Below the pieces are notes generated by a model. It was given only the letters and a program-made list of their open reading frames with translations, did no database searches and was not told the origin of the DNA. A DNA stretch of 64,000 nucleotides from positions 1-64,000 of the forward strand of contig JAYZCG010000009.1 in NCBI GenBank assembly GCA_036338435.1, written 5' to 3'. The number at the start of each line of letters is the position of its first letter. The stretch's first letter is position 1. Origin of the DNA: JAPYTY01 sp036338435. GTDB lineage: Bacteria > Acidobacteriota > UBA6911 > RPQK01 > JADFOI01. Shown piece by piece: positions 1-8,646 of this stretch. The position numbers and the translations under genes are program-made.

Positions 1-371
1 CGTCTCTCTGGACCAAATACTAGTGCCACCTTCTGTTCATTGATACGCTCCCAAATCAGTGGCGCTATCCTTCGCGGAGTATAGATATGTTGGCTCCTTT
101 CTCTCTTCCTGAGTGATGTTGTCCCAACGATAAGATGATCCTGACAAACCGCCTCATCCAAGGTGGCATAAACACCTGCTGAAGTCACCAAATCAATCGC
201 CCGGCCTGCCATCATCCGACATTCTTCAGTCACTCGTTCCCGAGGATCTACCAATTTCAGACGATGTAGTCCCATATTTTTCATAGCACGAGCTACCGCT
301 CCGATATTGCCCCCTTGAAGGGTTTCTACCAATACGACGGAAATATTATCTAAGGGAGAAATCTGTTCCAC
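1..371 (-). CDS. trmJ: TrmJ/SpoU-type RNA 2'-O-methyltransferase, partial (3' end outside window)
   Basis: The minus strand is open from a GTG at 371 to the window edge (123 complete codons). The product begins VEQISPLDN and carries the SpoU/TrmH-superfamily pattern GGNIGAVARAMKNMGL followed by LVDP, then VFGPER near the edge. These are the motifs that bind AdoMet in the trefoil-knot fold. The VLVE..GNIGA.ARAMKNMGL form matches TrmJ, which methylates the ribose of nucleotide 32 in tRNA, but a related group 1 SpoU enzyme is possible. The last knot motif lies outside the window. No clear Shine-Dalgarno precedes the GTG, so the start is tentative. It is transcribed divergently from the gene at 521. 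Confidence 0.75.
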   Translation of the reverse strand, partial: MEQISPLDNISVVLVETLQGGNIGAVARAMKNMGLHRLKLVDPRERVTEECRMMAGRAIDLVTSAGVYATLDEAVCQDHLIVGTTSLRKRERSQHIYTPRRIAPLIWERINEQKVALVFGPER

Positions 372-520
372 GACAGTCTGGTATGTAACACTCCTAGTGT
401 AAGCAGATTATCAAAATCACTTTCATGAAAACAGCTGGTGGGGACATTTTGTTTTGAGGTTTGAATAGATTTTCATATTTTGCTTTATCCAAAACAACTC
501 ACTGTGAAAGGAATATACCT

Positions 521-1867
521 ATGTCTGTCCGTGGATTCGTCCTTGGAACTACCCTTTCCGTCTTGTCCATTACAGCGCTACTTGCTTTTTCGAGTAGTTC
601 CCTTCCACCTCTAACTGGGGGCTTTGATGAAAAGACTTGCCATTCCTGCCATAGTAGTTTTTCTCTCAACGCAGGACGCACCCTCGGCGGAGATTTCCAT
701 ATAACAGGCGTTCCCGAAAACTACCATGATGGCGCATCTTACCCCATTACCGTTCTCCTCAGCCATCCAGGACAGTCACGCTCGGGATTCCAACTCTCCG
801 CGCGTTCAGCAACTTCAGGTTATCAGGCCGGCCAACTGGTACCATCGGATGATATGACTCAGGTACTGGAGAAAGACAAGATCCAGTACATCCAACACAC
901 GCTGAAAAGTACTCACACCAGAACCTCTAACGAGACCGTCAAATTCCAATTCACATGGATAGCTCCCAATCCATCCCTAGGACCTATCCTCTTTAATGGC
1001 ACCGGCAATGCGGCTGACTCCAGTAACGATCCTACGGGAGACTACATCTACACAGCAGGGGCCTACACTCAACCGTCTGGGATAACCACTGAACTGTTGA
1101 CGAGTGTAGAATCTAAAACTCAGCCGACGATACGATTGAACACGACCTCCCGTTTTATGCATCTTCCTGCTCCAGTTGATCTGAATAGGGGAGACACCGA
1201 GACTCATATCGAACACCGTTTTCTGCAACCACTGTTTGATTCCAGTCCAGGAACAGCTTTTGGCTTTGATTCCAGTGCTAATATCAACCTGGGAATAAAT
1301 CACGCCTTAACAGATGATCTGACGGTGGGGGCCACTCGAACTCGTTTTGATCAAGTCGTTGCTTTCATGGGAACTTACGACATCTATCTGAAGCGTGGTT
1401 CGTTCTTACAGATGTCTGCCGTCGGTGGAGTCGAAGGAGAACGCAATTTCTTGAGCCACTATTCCACTTTTTTACAACTACCTACCTCGATAGATTTTAA
1501 GCGACTACGAACACTCTTAGTGCCGACCTTGATCCTCAATTCCAGAGACGATGAAGATCTCCAGTACTTCTCCAGTGGTGTCAACATTGAAAATAATTAT
1601 ACCTTCTCTCTTGGGATCGCCGCAGATATAGCCCTCCACCCCAGAGTTTCCCTTGCCGGTGAATATGTTCCCAGACTCGCTGGATTTGGTGGATTCTCAA
1701 ATGAACGTTCGACTATCTCGTGGGGAATAAAACTGCGGACCAGGGGTCACGTCTTTACTATACTAGTGACCAACACGAGGGACTTCACCCCCGCCAAATA
1801 CGGAGTCAACGCTGGAACCACTGACTTTGCTCTGGGATTTGATCTGTACAGGAAGAGTTGGAAGTAA
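521..1867 (+). CDS. secreted protein with CxxCH heme-like motif and C-terminal barrel-like domain
   Basis: The start is placed at the ATG at 521, 20 codons inside the longest ORF. It is preceded by AAAGGA about 8 nt upstream and followed by a signal peptide (residues 1-25). The 448-aa product has one CxxCH motif at residues 40-44 (C-H-S-C-H), typical of covalent heme c attachment. A choice-of-anchor V-like beta domain (GFQLSA...AGQLVP) follows to about residue 190. The second half (about 225-448) is rich in alternating hydrophobic residues and resembles DUF5777-type beta-barrel domains. It probably sits in the periplasm or outer membrane, and an electron-transfer role is only a guess. The neighbour at 1891 has the same anchor-V domain, so the two likely form a unit. 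Confidence 0.6.
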   Translation: MSVRGFVLGTTLSVLSITALLAFSSSSLPPLTGGFDEKTCHSCHSSFSLNAGRTLGGDFHITGVPENYHDGASYPITVLLSHPGQSRSGFQLSARSATSGYQAGQLVPSDDMTQVLEKDKIQYIQHTLKSTHTRTSNETVKFQFTWIAPNPSLGPILFNGTGNAADSSNDPTGDYIYTAGAYTQPSGITTELLTSVESKTQPTIRLNTTSRFMHLPAPVDLNRGDTETHIEHRFLQPLFDSSPGTAFGFDSSANINLGINHALTDDLTVGATRTRFDQVVAFMGTYDIYLKRGSFLQMSAVGGVEGERNFLSHYSTFLQLPTSIDFKRLRTLLVPTLILNSRDDEDLQYFSSGVNIENNYTFSLGIAADIALHPRVSLAGEYVPRLAGFGGFSNERSTISWGIKLRTRGHVFTILVTNTRDFTPAKYGVNAGTTDFALGFDLYRKSWK

Positions 1868-1890
1868 GATAGACTGATCGATTGGGAAAA

Positions 1891-3234
1891 ATGATCTTCC
1901 GTTGGTTTACAAACTTTTACGATCGTTGGTCCGGTCCTGTAAAGGAGTGTCTCGATAGTACTAGAGTGCATCGAGTATCACGAATCTGTCGCACTCTATT
2001 AACTCCAACAATACAGGTCATGACATCTCTCCTTGTCATGACCTTCCTCGCAATGTTCTTCATTGTGTCCCTCAATGCACGCAGAGATGGGAATGTGATT
2101 CCAAACGAAGGTTCGGTGTTTGGTACTACTCCCTGCTTTACTTCAGCATGTCACGCCGTAGGAGGCACTCTCAATATTGCTGAGCTAGCAAGTTTAAATG
2201 GCCTATCCCAATCCTTTACCCCCGGCACCACCTACGACATGAGTCTCAGCATAACGGGTGGGACGGTTTATGGGTTCCAACTCACTGCTGTATTTTCTGA
2301 CAACACGCAAGCAGGAACACTGGTGCCCGTTACAAATGGGGTTGTTAATCGCACGGTGAGTGGGGTCCCGGTCCTCCATCACTCTCCACTTCCCCTAAAT
2401 TCTGGAACCATTAACTTTCAGTGGACAGCACCCACCAATCCAAAAGAAAACAAAGTAATTTTTAAAATTGCCTCTAATTCGGCTAACAATAATTTTGCCA
2501 GTACAGGGGATCACATCAACACCTTGCAGATAACCTCGTCTCAGGAAGTGGAACTCGATGAGAAACTTTTTTTCCCACAGTTTGCGGACGGCTCGGGACT
2601 TTCCAGTAAAATTACCCTAGTTAACCTGAGTACCACTGAGATTGTCACCGGCAATATCAAACTCTTCGCAGACACGGGTGACCCTTTGATCGTAGATCTC
2701 AATGGCCAAACTGTGATCGGAGAGCAGAGCCTTACAGTCCCCGCTGGAGGGGCAGCGGTATTGACCACTGACGGAGTAGGAACACTCCAAGCGGGAGCCG
2801 TCACCGTCAGTTCCGATCGGCTCTTGGCTGGAGTGGTCCTCTTTGCCGGAGATGGAGTGGGTGTAGCCGGCGTCGGCAATAGCCCAGCAGCATCAAGTTT
2901 TATAGCTCCTGTGGAAATGGATGTCCCAAATGGAATCCTTACCGGAATAGCCATCATGAACTTGGAAAGTACGGCGCAAACTATCCAGGTGGAATTGAAA
3001 GACCTTACCGGTGCCTTAATAACAACAGGAACACTGGGAACCACTCCTCTCGCCGGCAACGGCCACGTAGCTCGTTACCTTAATGATCCGGCGTTTCAAT
3101 TCTCGGGCTCTCCTGACTTAAGTGTTTTCCAAGGAGTATTGAAGGTGACGGTCTCAGAGGGACAGATTGCTGGCACCGTAATAAGGCAAAGCCCAGGAGA
3201 GTTTGCTACCCTACCGGTCACGAAAGTACCGTAA
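1891..3234 (+). CDS. secreted choice-of-anchor V domain protein with CX4CH motif
   Basis: A hydrophobic segment (about residues 44-62) follows a basic stretch and looks like a signal peptide or anchor. Possible starts are TTG 1882, ATG 1891 and ATG 2020. I chose 1891 because it keeps the basic residues before the hydrophobic core, but the choice is weak. After the signal come C82-FTSA-C87-H88, a CX4CH motif, and then a choice-of-anchor V domain (YGFQLTAVF, AGTLVP) parallel to that of the gene upstream. From about residue 225 there is a domain starting FFPQFADGSGLSSKITLVN, of a kind common in acidobacterial secreted proteins of unknown function. The gene begins 23 nt after the upstream one and is probably co-transcribed. 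No enzyme function is apparent. Confidence 0.6.
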   Translation: MIFRWFTNFYDRWSGPVKECLDSTRVHRVSRICRTLLTPTIQVMTSLLVMTFLAMFFIVSLNARRDGNVIPNEGSVFGTTPCFTSACHAVGGTLNIAELASLNGLSQSFTPGTTYDMSLSITGGTVYGFQLTAVFSDNTQAGTLVPVTNGVVNRTVSGVPVLHHSPLPLNSGTINFQWTAPTNPKENKVIFKIASNSANNNFASTGDHINTLQITSSQEVELDEKLFFPQFADGSGLSSKITLVNLSTTEIVTGNIKLFADTGDPLIVDLNGQTVIGEQSLTVPAGGAAVLTTDGVGTLQAGAVTVSSDRLLAGVVLFAGDGVGVAGVGNSPAASSFIAPVEMDVPNGILTGIAIMNLESTAQTIQVELKDLTGALITTGTLGTTPLAGNGHVARYLNDPAFQFSGSPDLSVFQGVLKVTVSEGQIAGTVIRQSPGEFATLPVTKVP

Positions 3235-3258
3235 AATATGATTTTACCAGAATTTATT

Positions 3259-4440
3259 TCAGATGCGTGCCTCGACCGCCTGCTGAATTCGGCTCATAGC
3301 TTCCTGTAAATTCTCCATGGAGGTCGCATAGGAAATTCTTATGTATCCTTCCGCTCCGAAAGCTGATCCTGGTACCGTCGCTACCCGCGCTTCCTGAATC
3401 AGGAACTTAGCAAATTCTTCAGAAGAATCGATGCTCAGTTTCTGCATGCACTCGGATACGTTGGGAAACATATAGAAAGCCCCGTCTGGTTTGACGCAGG
3501 AAAACCCATCAATGTCCTGGAGAACAGGTAGGACAAAGTCACGTCTTTTCTCATACTCCTGCTTCATCTCAATAATCAGTTCACGATCTGTTCCCAGGGC
3601 AAAAAGAGCTGCTTTCTGGGAGATAGACGTAGGATTGCTAGTCTGATGACTCTGGAATTCCACTATTTTTTTAACTAATTCGGGATGGGCGATACAGTAG
3701 CCAATTCGCCAGCCTGTCATGGAATATTTTTTAGACACAGACCCAAAAATAGCGAAGAAATCATCGGAAGGGTCTAAAAACGAAGCCGCAGATACGTACG
3801 GTTTTTCACCGTATACAAAAAAATCATAACACTCATCGAAAAGTGTGAATACTCTATGGCTACGACTCAAGCTCACTAACTTTTCCAGCATTGGCCCAGG
3901 TATGACCGCCCCAGTTGGATTGTTAGGTGTAGTGACAATGAGACCTTTGGTATTCGATTCAAATCTTTCCTCAACATCCCTGCATCCAAGAATAAAATCG
4001 TTCTCCTCTGAAATCATAAACTCCCGCGGTGATGCCCCGGTCATCTTAATGACCTCGGGAAAAGTGACCCAGTAAGGGGCCGGTAAAAGGACCTCATCTC
4101 CTTCCTCAAAAATAGCCATACAGACGTTGAAGATAGAGTGTTTAGCCCCGCAGGAAATCACAACGTTTTCGACAGAAAATTTGCTCCCCCACTGTAGATT
4201 GTATTGATCGGCCACAGCTTGGCGCAACTCTTGGATACCGGCAGAAGCCGTGTACTTGGTGAAATCCTCTTGGATCGCCTTAATGCCTTCCTCTTTAATG
4301 GATTGAGGAGTTGCAAAGTCTGGTTCACCAGGCCCCAAATCGATAATATCGAGTCCTTGACTCCGGAGTTTTTGTGCCTCCTGCATCACGGCCATTGTGG
4401 GTGAGGCGGAGATCTTATCTAATCTCTTGGCAAACTTCAT
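3259..4440 (-). CDS. class I/II pyridoxal-phosphate aminotransferase (aspartate aminotransferase type)
   Basis: This 393-aa fold-type I aminotransferase catalyses transfer of an amino group to a 2-oxo acid. Key motifs are GPGEPDF near residue 37, NNPTGAV in the middle, DECYDFF, the PLP-lysine motif S-x-S-K-K-Y-S-M-T-G-W-R-I-G-Y, and the C-terminal RISYATS with the substrate-carboxylate arginine. The layout matches the AspC Ib subgroup common in bacteria, so aspartate/2-oxoglutarate transamination is most likely. Prephenate or alanine as substrate cannot be excluded. The ATG is preceded by a good GAGGA Shine-Dalgarno. It converges with the gene at 1891 with only 24 nt between stops. Confidence 0.85.
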   Translation of the reverse strand: MKFAKRLDKISASPTMAVMQEAQKLRSQGLDIIDLGPGEPDFATPQSIKEEGIKAIQEDFTKYTASAGIQELRQAVADQYNLQWGSKFSVENVVISCGAKHSIFNVCMAIFEEGDEVLLPAPYWVTFPEVIKMTGASPREFMISEENDFILGCRDVEERFESNTKGLIVTTPNNPTGAVIPGPMLEKLVSLSRSHRVFTLFDECYDFFVYGEKPYVSAASFLDPSDDFFAIFGSVSKKYSMTGWRIGYCIAHPELVKKIVEFQSHQTSNPTSISQKAALFALGTDRELIIEMKQEYEKRRDFVLPVLQDIDGFSCVKPDGAFYMFPNVSECMQKLSIDSSEEFAKFLIQEARVATVPGSAFGAEGYIRISYATSMENLQEAMSRIQQAVEARI

Positions 4441-4559
4441 GCTTCCTCTTTCTAACTCTGATTACGTAGTTTGATTACCGTAATTTTTGGTCTCTAAACC
4501 TATCACACTGCAGGAATTATAGAACCTACTTGGGAGAGGTGACAACTCTAGCGCTGGGG

Positions 4560-5531
4560 CTAATCAAAATCGGACAGTTCCCTATGTGCCCCCTTAAATA
4601 GCGCCCTTCCCAAAATGCGGTCAAAAGCTGTAAAATCAGAGTCTCCTGAATCCTCACCGAGAATCTTCTTAAACCTATTGATCTTAGCATCCAGATCATC
4701 CAAGTAGTGCAAAACCAAAGCTTCTGGAAACTTGGGAGTCTGAGGAGAACCCCACTCAGGTTTCCCTTGGTGACTCAAAATGAGGTGCTCTAACAACGTC
4801 AAAAGCATCGGGGGAAATTTTGGAATCTTGGCTGCCTCCTCACGTACCAGTGTACAACCCATCACCACATGACCAATTAACTGACCACGTATGGTATGCA
4901 CTGGGTTATCGGGTTTTCTTAGTTCATCCAACTTACCGATGTCATGCAAAATAGCACCAGCAATCAACAGATCCTTATCCAAATTTGGATAGTGATCCGC
5001 AAAGAAAAGAGCACTATGCAAAACAGACACGATGTGTTCAAGAAGGCCCCCTCGATAGTCGTGGTGAACTTCCATACCAGCAGGATGGCTCTTAATCTTC
5101 TCTTCACAAGTATCGAGAACCTGGTCCAACAACTGCCTCATGGGTGGACGCGAGATGTGTTCAACAACTAGCGCACGAAGACTGTCCCACATCTCATCAA
5201 CATCATATTCGGTCGACGGAACCAAGTCAGCGGGGTCGAGTCCTGATTGCACATCCCTTTCCATAGTTGTACGTATATTATTTACAATCAGTTGTTTGCG
5301 CCCCTTATAAGTTTGGACAACACCCCGGTATTTAACGAAGTCACCCTCTTCAATTATCTTTTGAAAGTTCTCCACTTGATCCCATATCTTGCCCTCAATA
5401 CGGCCGCTTCTATCCTGCAATACCAGATGCAAATAAGGATCCCCGTTGCGCTTCGTTTTTAACTGTTTTATCCTAACTTGAGCGTAAGAAACAACTGAAT
5501 CGTTGTCTTGTAGGGTACTAACCAACTTCAT
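4560..5531 (-). CDS. YhaM-like OB-fold/HD-domain 3'-5' exoribonuclease
   Basis: An N-terminal OB-fold (about residues 1-95, including GDPYLHLVLQDRSGRIEGKIWD-like strands) is followed by an HD phosphohydrolase domain. That domain carries a histidine in YRGGLLEHI and the HD pair in AGAILHDIGKLDEL. This order matches the YhaM/CBF1 family, Mn-dependent 3'-5' exonucleases of RNA and single-stranded DNA. The ATG at 5531 begins MKLVSTLQDND, which resembles family starts. A GTG five codons upstream (5546) is also possible, and neither has a well-spaced Shine-Dalgarno. The length of about 323 aa is normal. Confidence 0.8.
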   Translation of the reverse strand: MKLVSTLQDNDSVVSYAQVRIKQLKTKRNGDPYLHLVLQDRSGRIEGKIWDQVENFQKIIEEGDFVKYRGVVQTYKGRKQLIVNNIRTTMERDVQSGLDPADLVPSTEYDVDEMWDSLRALVVEHISRPPMRQLLDQVLDTCEEKIKSHPAGMEVHHDYRGGLLEHIVSVLHSALFFADHYPNLDKDLLIAGAILHDIGKLDELRKPDNPVHTIRGQLIGHVVMGCTLVREEAAKIPKFPPMLLTLLEHLILSHQGKPEWGSPQTPKFPEALVLHYLDDLDAKINRFKKILGEDSGDSDFTAFDRILGRALFKGAHRELSDFD

Positions 5532-5605
5532 AACGCAAGATAACACCCTCGACTGACAGAGCTAAGGAGAGAGTTGTCTGGGACGGTACGGTCTCCGAAT
5601 GTAAG

Positions 5606-6508
5606 TTAGCCGACCGTGTTTCGAAGGGTGCCGATCTTTTCGATAACCACGTCCACAACGTCTCCTGATTTCAAAAATACGGGTGGATCTTGGAACACTC
5701 CGACACCACCAGGAGTTCCTGTGAAAATGAGATCTCCCGTCTCCAAAGTTATGGTCTGGGAAATAAAGGATACTAGAGTATAGCAATCAAATATTAGATT
5801 GCTGGTGTTGGAGGACTGCTGGATGTTGCCATTTAGGTACAATTTGATGTCAAGTTGGTGGGGATCTCCAAGCTCCTCTTCTGTCACCAAAAAGGGCCCG
5901 CACGGAGCAAAAGTATCACACGATTTTCCACGAACCCACTGTCGATCTGAAAATTGGAGGTCTCTCGCGCTGACATCATTTCCTATGGTGTATCCTGCAA
6001 TCGCTTCACGAGCTTCTTCACGAGAAAAACTCTTACCACTCTCCAACATCACCACACACAGTTCAGCCTCTGGATCGACTTTTTTGCTTATATCGGGCAA
6101 TTGTATTGCATCGTCTGGACCAGCTAGACTGCTAGTAAATTTTGCGAAAATCATGGGATTTTGGGGAAGCGGGATGTCCTGCTCTTCAGCATGGTCACGG
6201 TAGTTCAGTCCGATTGCAATGATCTTGCCAGGATTAGGGATGGGAGCCAAGAGCCTCACGTCATCCTTTCTATCAATAACTGCGGTATCCATTGTAGATC
6301 CTCTTTCGAGGGCCTTTAGAACTTCGTTGGACGATTCAATGGCCACCTTACCGTGAGAAAGCCAGGATTTCAGATCTGAGGCATCAAGCAAAGGTGTATT
6401 GCTATCCAGGATTAATTTGCCGGCCTGACCCAAATCGATGATTTTGTCGTCAGGGAGTACAAGCCCAAATCCGGCAACACCTTGATAGGAAAAACTACAA
6501 AATTTCAT
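5606..6508 (-). CDS. fumarylacetoacetate hydrolase family protein
   Basis: This 300-aa protein has the FAH-family fold: GLNYRDHAEE, the metal-binding DPEAELCVVM (E-x-E), GNDVSARDLQ, and the C-terminal FTGTPGGVG. Family members hydrolyse or isomerise acylpyruvate-type compounds, for example fumarylpyruvate or 5-carboxymethyl-2-hydroxymuconate, in aromatic degradation. Oxaloacetate decarboxylases also belong here, so the substrate cannot be fixed. The start ATG overlaps the stop of the lytic transglycosylase gene (ATGA type), so the two are translated from one message even though their roles look unrelated. Confidence 0.85.
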   Translation of the reverse strand: MKFCSFSYQGVAGFGLVLPDDKIIDLGQAGKLILDSNTPLLDASDLKSWLSHGKVAIESSNEVLKALERGSTMDTAVIDRKDDVRLLAPIPNPGKIIAIGLNYRDHAEEQDIPLPQNPMIFAKFTSSLAGPDDAIQLPDISKKVDPEAELCVVMLESGKSFSREEAREAIAGYTIGNDVSARDLQFSDRQWVRGKSCDTFAPCGPFLVTEEELGDPHQLDIKLYLNGNIQQSSNTSNLIFDCYTLVSFISQTITLETGDLIFTGTPGGVGVFQDPPVFLKSGDVVDVVIEKIGTLRNTVG

Positions 6509-8610
6509 TGGGTACTAGTACCCGTACTGGCAGGCTCTAGACTATCTGATCCGGTCGTGGAAAGAATTCTGATCCGCTGACCGGGATGAATAAGGCTACT
6601 GGCATTCAGACTGTTCCAACGGAAAAGATCATCGACCCTCACCCCATACATGGAGGCAATTCTGGAAAGTGAGTCCCCTCTCCTAACCACGTGGTGATCG
6701 GGAACCTGACGTGCGGATCCTGACTGCTCCGATTCAGTCGTGGAAAAAATCCTGATCCGTTGACCGGGATGAATAAGGCTACTGGCATTCAGACTGTTCC
6801 AACGGAGAAGATCATCGACCCTCACCCCATACATGGAGGCAATTTTGGAAGGATTGTCCCCTCTTCTAACCACGTAATTATCAGGGGCTTGACGTGCAGA
6901 TCCTGGCCTGCCTGATTCAGTCGTGGAAAGAATCCTGATCCGCTGACCAGGATGAATAAGGCCCCTGGCCGTTAGGCTGTTCCAACGAAGGAGATCATCG
7001 ACCCTCACGCCATACCTAAAGGCAATTCTGGAGAGCGAATCCCCTCTTCTAACCACGTAATTGTCAGGGCCCTGACGTCTGGCTTGTGGGAAACCGACTG
7101 CTGAAAAACTACTGGAGAGAGGAATCATGAGATCCTGACCTTCTCGAATTCTGTGTTTGTTACGGATCCGGTTAACCTGCATGATAGCGTTAGCTGTGGA
7201 GGAGTAGCCCTCAGCAATCCCAGATAGAGTCTCTCCACGTCGCACCTTATGATGTTGAAACTGTGCTTTTTTATCAGGAGGGAGAAACGCCAATCGCTCC
7301 TTTAAGAGGGCTCCTTTGCCCAGGGGCACCTTCAGCGCGTACTCTACGTCACCAAAGGGAGTGACACCCCGTCTTAACTCAGGATTCAATGCGGCTAGTT
7401 CATCTAATGAAACATTGATCTCTTTACTGACTACCTCAAGGGCTACCTGATCGTCTACACGTACACTTTCAAACTCTAATGGATCATCTCGTTTAACATT
7501 GAAACCATAAAGCTCTGGATTGTGGTAAATAATCATTGTCGCCAAAATCGAAGGCACATAGTTTCTAGTTTCACGGGGAAGCAATCTTCTCTTAACCATC
7601 GTCCAGTAATCTATGGGGCCGTATCGTCTGTGATTCCTTTGAATTCTACCAATCCCAGCATTGTAGGACGCCATTGCCAGATTCCAATCCGCAAGTTCTT
7701 CATAGAGGTCTTTGAGATGTCTGGCGGCGGCACGGGTTGATTTCACGATGTCGGCGCGCTCATCAATCCACCAGTCTTGTCTCAAACCATAGTGCCTCCC
7801 TGTACCAGGCATAAACTGCCAAACACCCCTCGCTCCAGCTCGCGAATAAACAGCGGGCCTAAAATTGCTTTCAACATGGGCCATGTAAATCAGACTCTCC
7901 GGGATATTCTCTTCTTGAAAGATTTTACGGAACAAAGGCATGTATTTTCCCGAACGCCGCATGCCAATTTCCATCACCCTACGGCCTTTATTTTGAAAAT
8001 AATCTAAGAGTCGCAAAACGTAGTCATTCAGGTCGATAGGAATATCAAAGCGGGCATTCAGAAGATCCTGACTGACCTTCTCTTTAATCTCTTGAAGTTT
8101 GTCAGGTTCTACTTGGATGCCGAAAAGATCAAGACCAGCCATTGCTTCCAAAGGAGTGGCTACGAACAAAGAGGATTCTATTTGTGATGGATGCGTCCAG
8201 ATTTGAAGTTCTAGTTCCTGTGTATTCCTCAACAAGTCATAGTAGGTTTTTTCTAAATCCGGATACAAAAACAGATCGAATTTCGAGTCCTTCAGGTTAC
8301 TCAATGCCCTCTCGAAGTACTCGCGAGCTTCTTGAAAGAGTTCGTCCTTGAAGAGCTTCTCCCCCTCTTTGAAGAGATCTCTTGACCTTTGAATCAATGG
8401 AGCAATGGGATCAGTTTGAGGGATTTCATCAACAGGAGATTTAACAGGAGATTCAGCTACGGGACTAACCTCGGATACCGGTGCAACCACAACCGGATCG
8501 GGATTCTTACTGACCACTTGAGGAGAACTAGTCCGTCTGGCACTACAAGCCGAGAAAAAGAGAAGTCCACTAATCGCTAGTGCTACTAATCTACACGTAT
8601 CCCGGTGCAC
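6505..8610 (-). CDS. mltD: MltD-like lipoprotein lytic transglycosylase with four LysM domains
   Basis: The GTG start follows a GGGG-rich Shine-Dalgarno and begins a lipoprotein signal ending FFSAC (Cys22). The SLT catalytic domain (about residues 230-370) shows MAHVESNFRP with the catalytic Glu, GARGVWQFMPGTG, and MASYNAGIGRI. The C-terminus carries one diverged LysM (KVRRGETLSGIA) and three nearly identical LysM units with a 61-residue period (VVRRGD...HPGQRIRI). The enzyme cleaves peptidoglycan strands to form 1,6-anhydromuramyl ends, and the LysMs bind glycan. At 701 aa it is longer than E. coli MltD because of the LysM repeats. It overlaps the FAH-family gene by 4 nt. Confidence 0.9.
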   Translation of the reverse strand: MHRDTCRLVALAISGLLFFSACSARRTSSPQVVSKNPDPVVVAPVSEVSPVAESPVKSPVDEIPQTDPIAPLIQRSRDLFKEGEKLFKDELFQEAREYFERALSNLKDSKFDLFLYPDLEKTYYDLLRNTQELELQIWTHPSQIESSLFVATPLEAMAGLDLFGIQVEPDKLQEIKEKVSQDLLNARFDIPIDLNDYVLRLLDYFQNKGRRVMEIGMRRSGKYMPLFRKIFQEENIPESLIYMAHVESNFRPAVYSRAGARGVWQFMPGTGRHYGLRQDWWIDERADIVKSTRAAARHLKDLYEELADWNLAMASYNAGIGRIQRNHRRYGPIDYWTMVKRRLLPRETRNYVPSILATMIIYHNPELYGFNVKRDDPLEFESVRVDDQVALEVVSKEINVSLDELAALNPELRRGVTPFGDVEYALKVPLGKGALLKERLAFLPPDKKAQFQHHKVRRGETLSGIAEGYSSTANAIMQVNRIRNKHRIREGQDLMIPLSSSFSAVGFPQARRQGPDNYVVRRGDSLSRIAFRYGVRVDDLLRWNSLTARGLIHPGQRIRILSTTESGRPGSARQAPDNYVVRRGDNPSKIASMYGVRVDDLLRWNSLNASSLIHPGQRIRIFSTTESEQSGSARQVPDHHVVRRGDSLSRIASMYGVRVDDLFRWNSLNASSLIHPGQRIRILSTTGSDSLEPASTGTSTQ
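6508..7065 (-). repeat. three tandem LysM-coding repeats, 183-nt period, inside the mltD-like gene
   Basis: Repeat units lie at 6883-7065, 6700-6882 and 6508-6699 (last unit with a variant tail). Each encodes a LysM plus a linker of the STTES...SARQ type. The DNA is nearly identical over long stretches (for example the segment coding for HPGQRIRI), which suggests recent internal duplication. Copy number could vary between strains. Confidence 0.85.
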
Positions 8611-8646
8611 TCTTACCCCACAACCCCAAATAGGATTCTACAAACT

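Noticed and set aside
2541..3059. 172-aa minus-strand ORF opposite the anchor-V protein
   Set aside because: It is low-complexity Ser/Thr/Pro sequence antisense to a real gene and lacks any motif or Shine-Dalgarno.
6508..7065. CRISPR-like or mobile repeat array
   Set aside because: The 183-nt period is in frame and encodes LysM domains, with no short repeat/unique spacer pattern.
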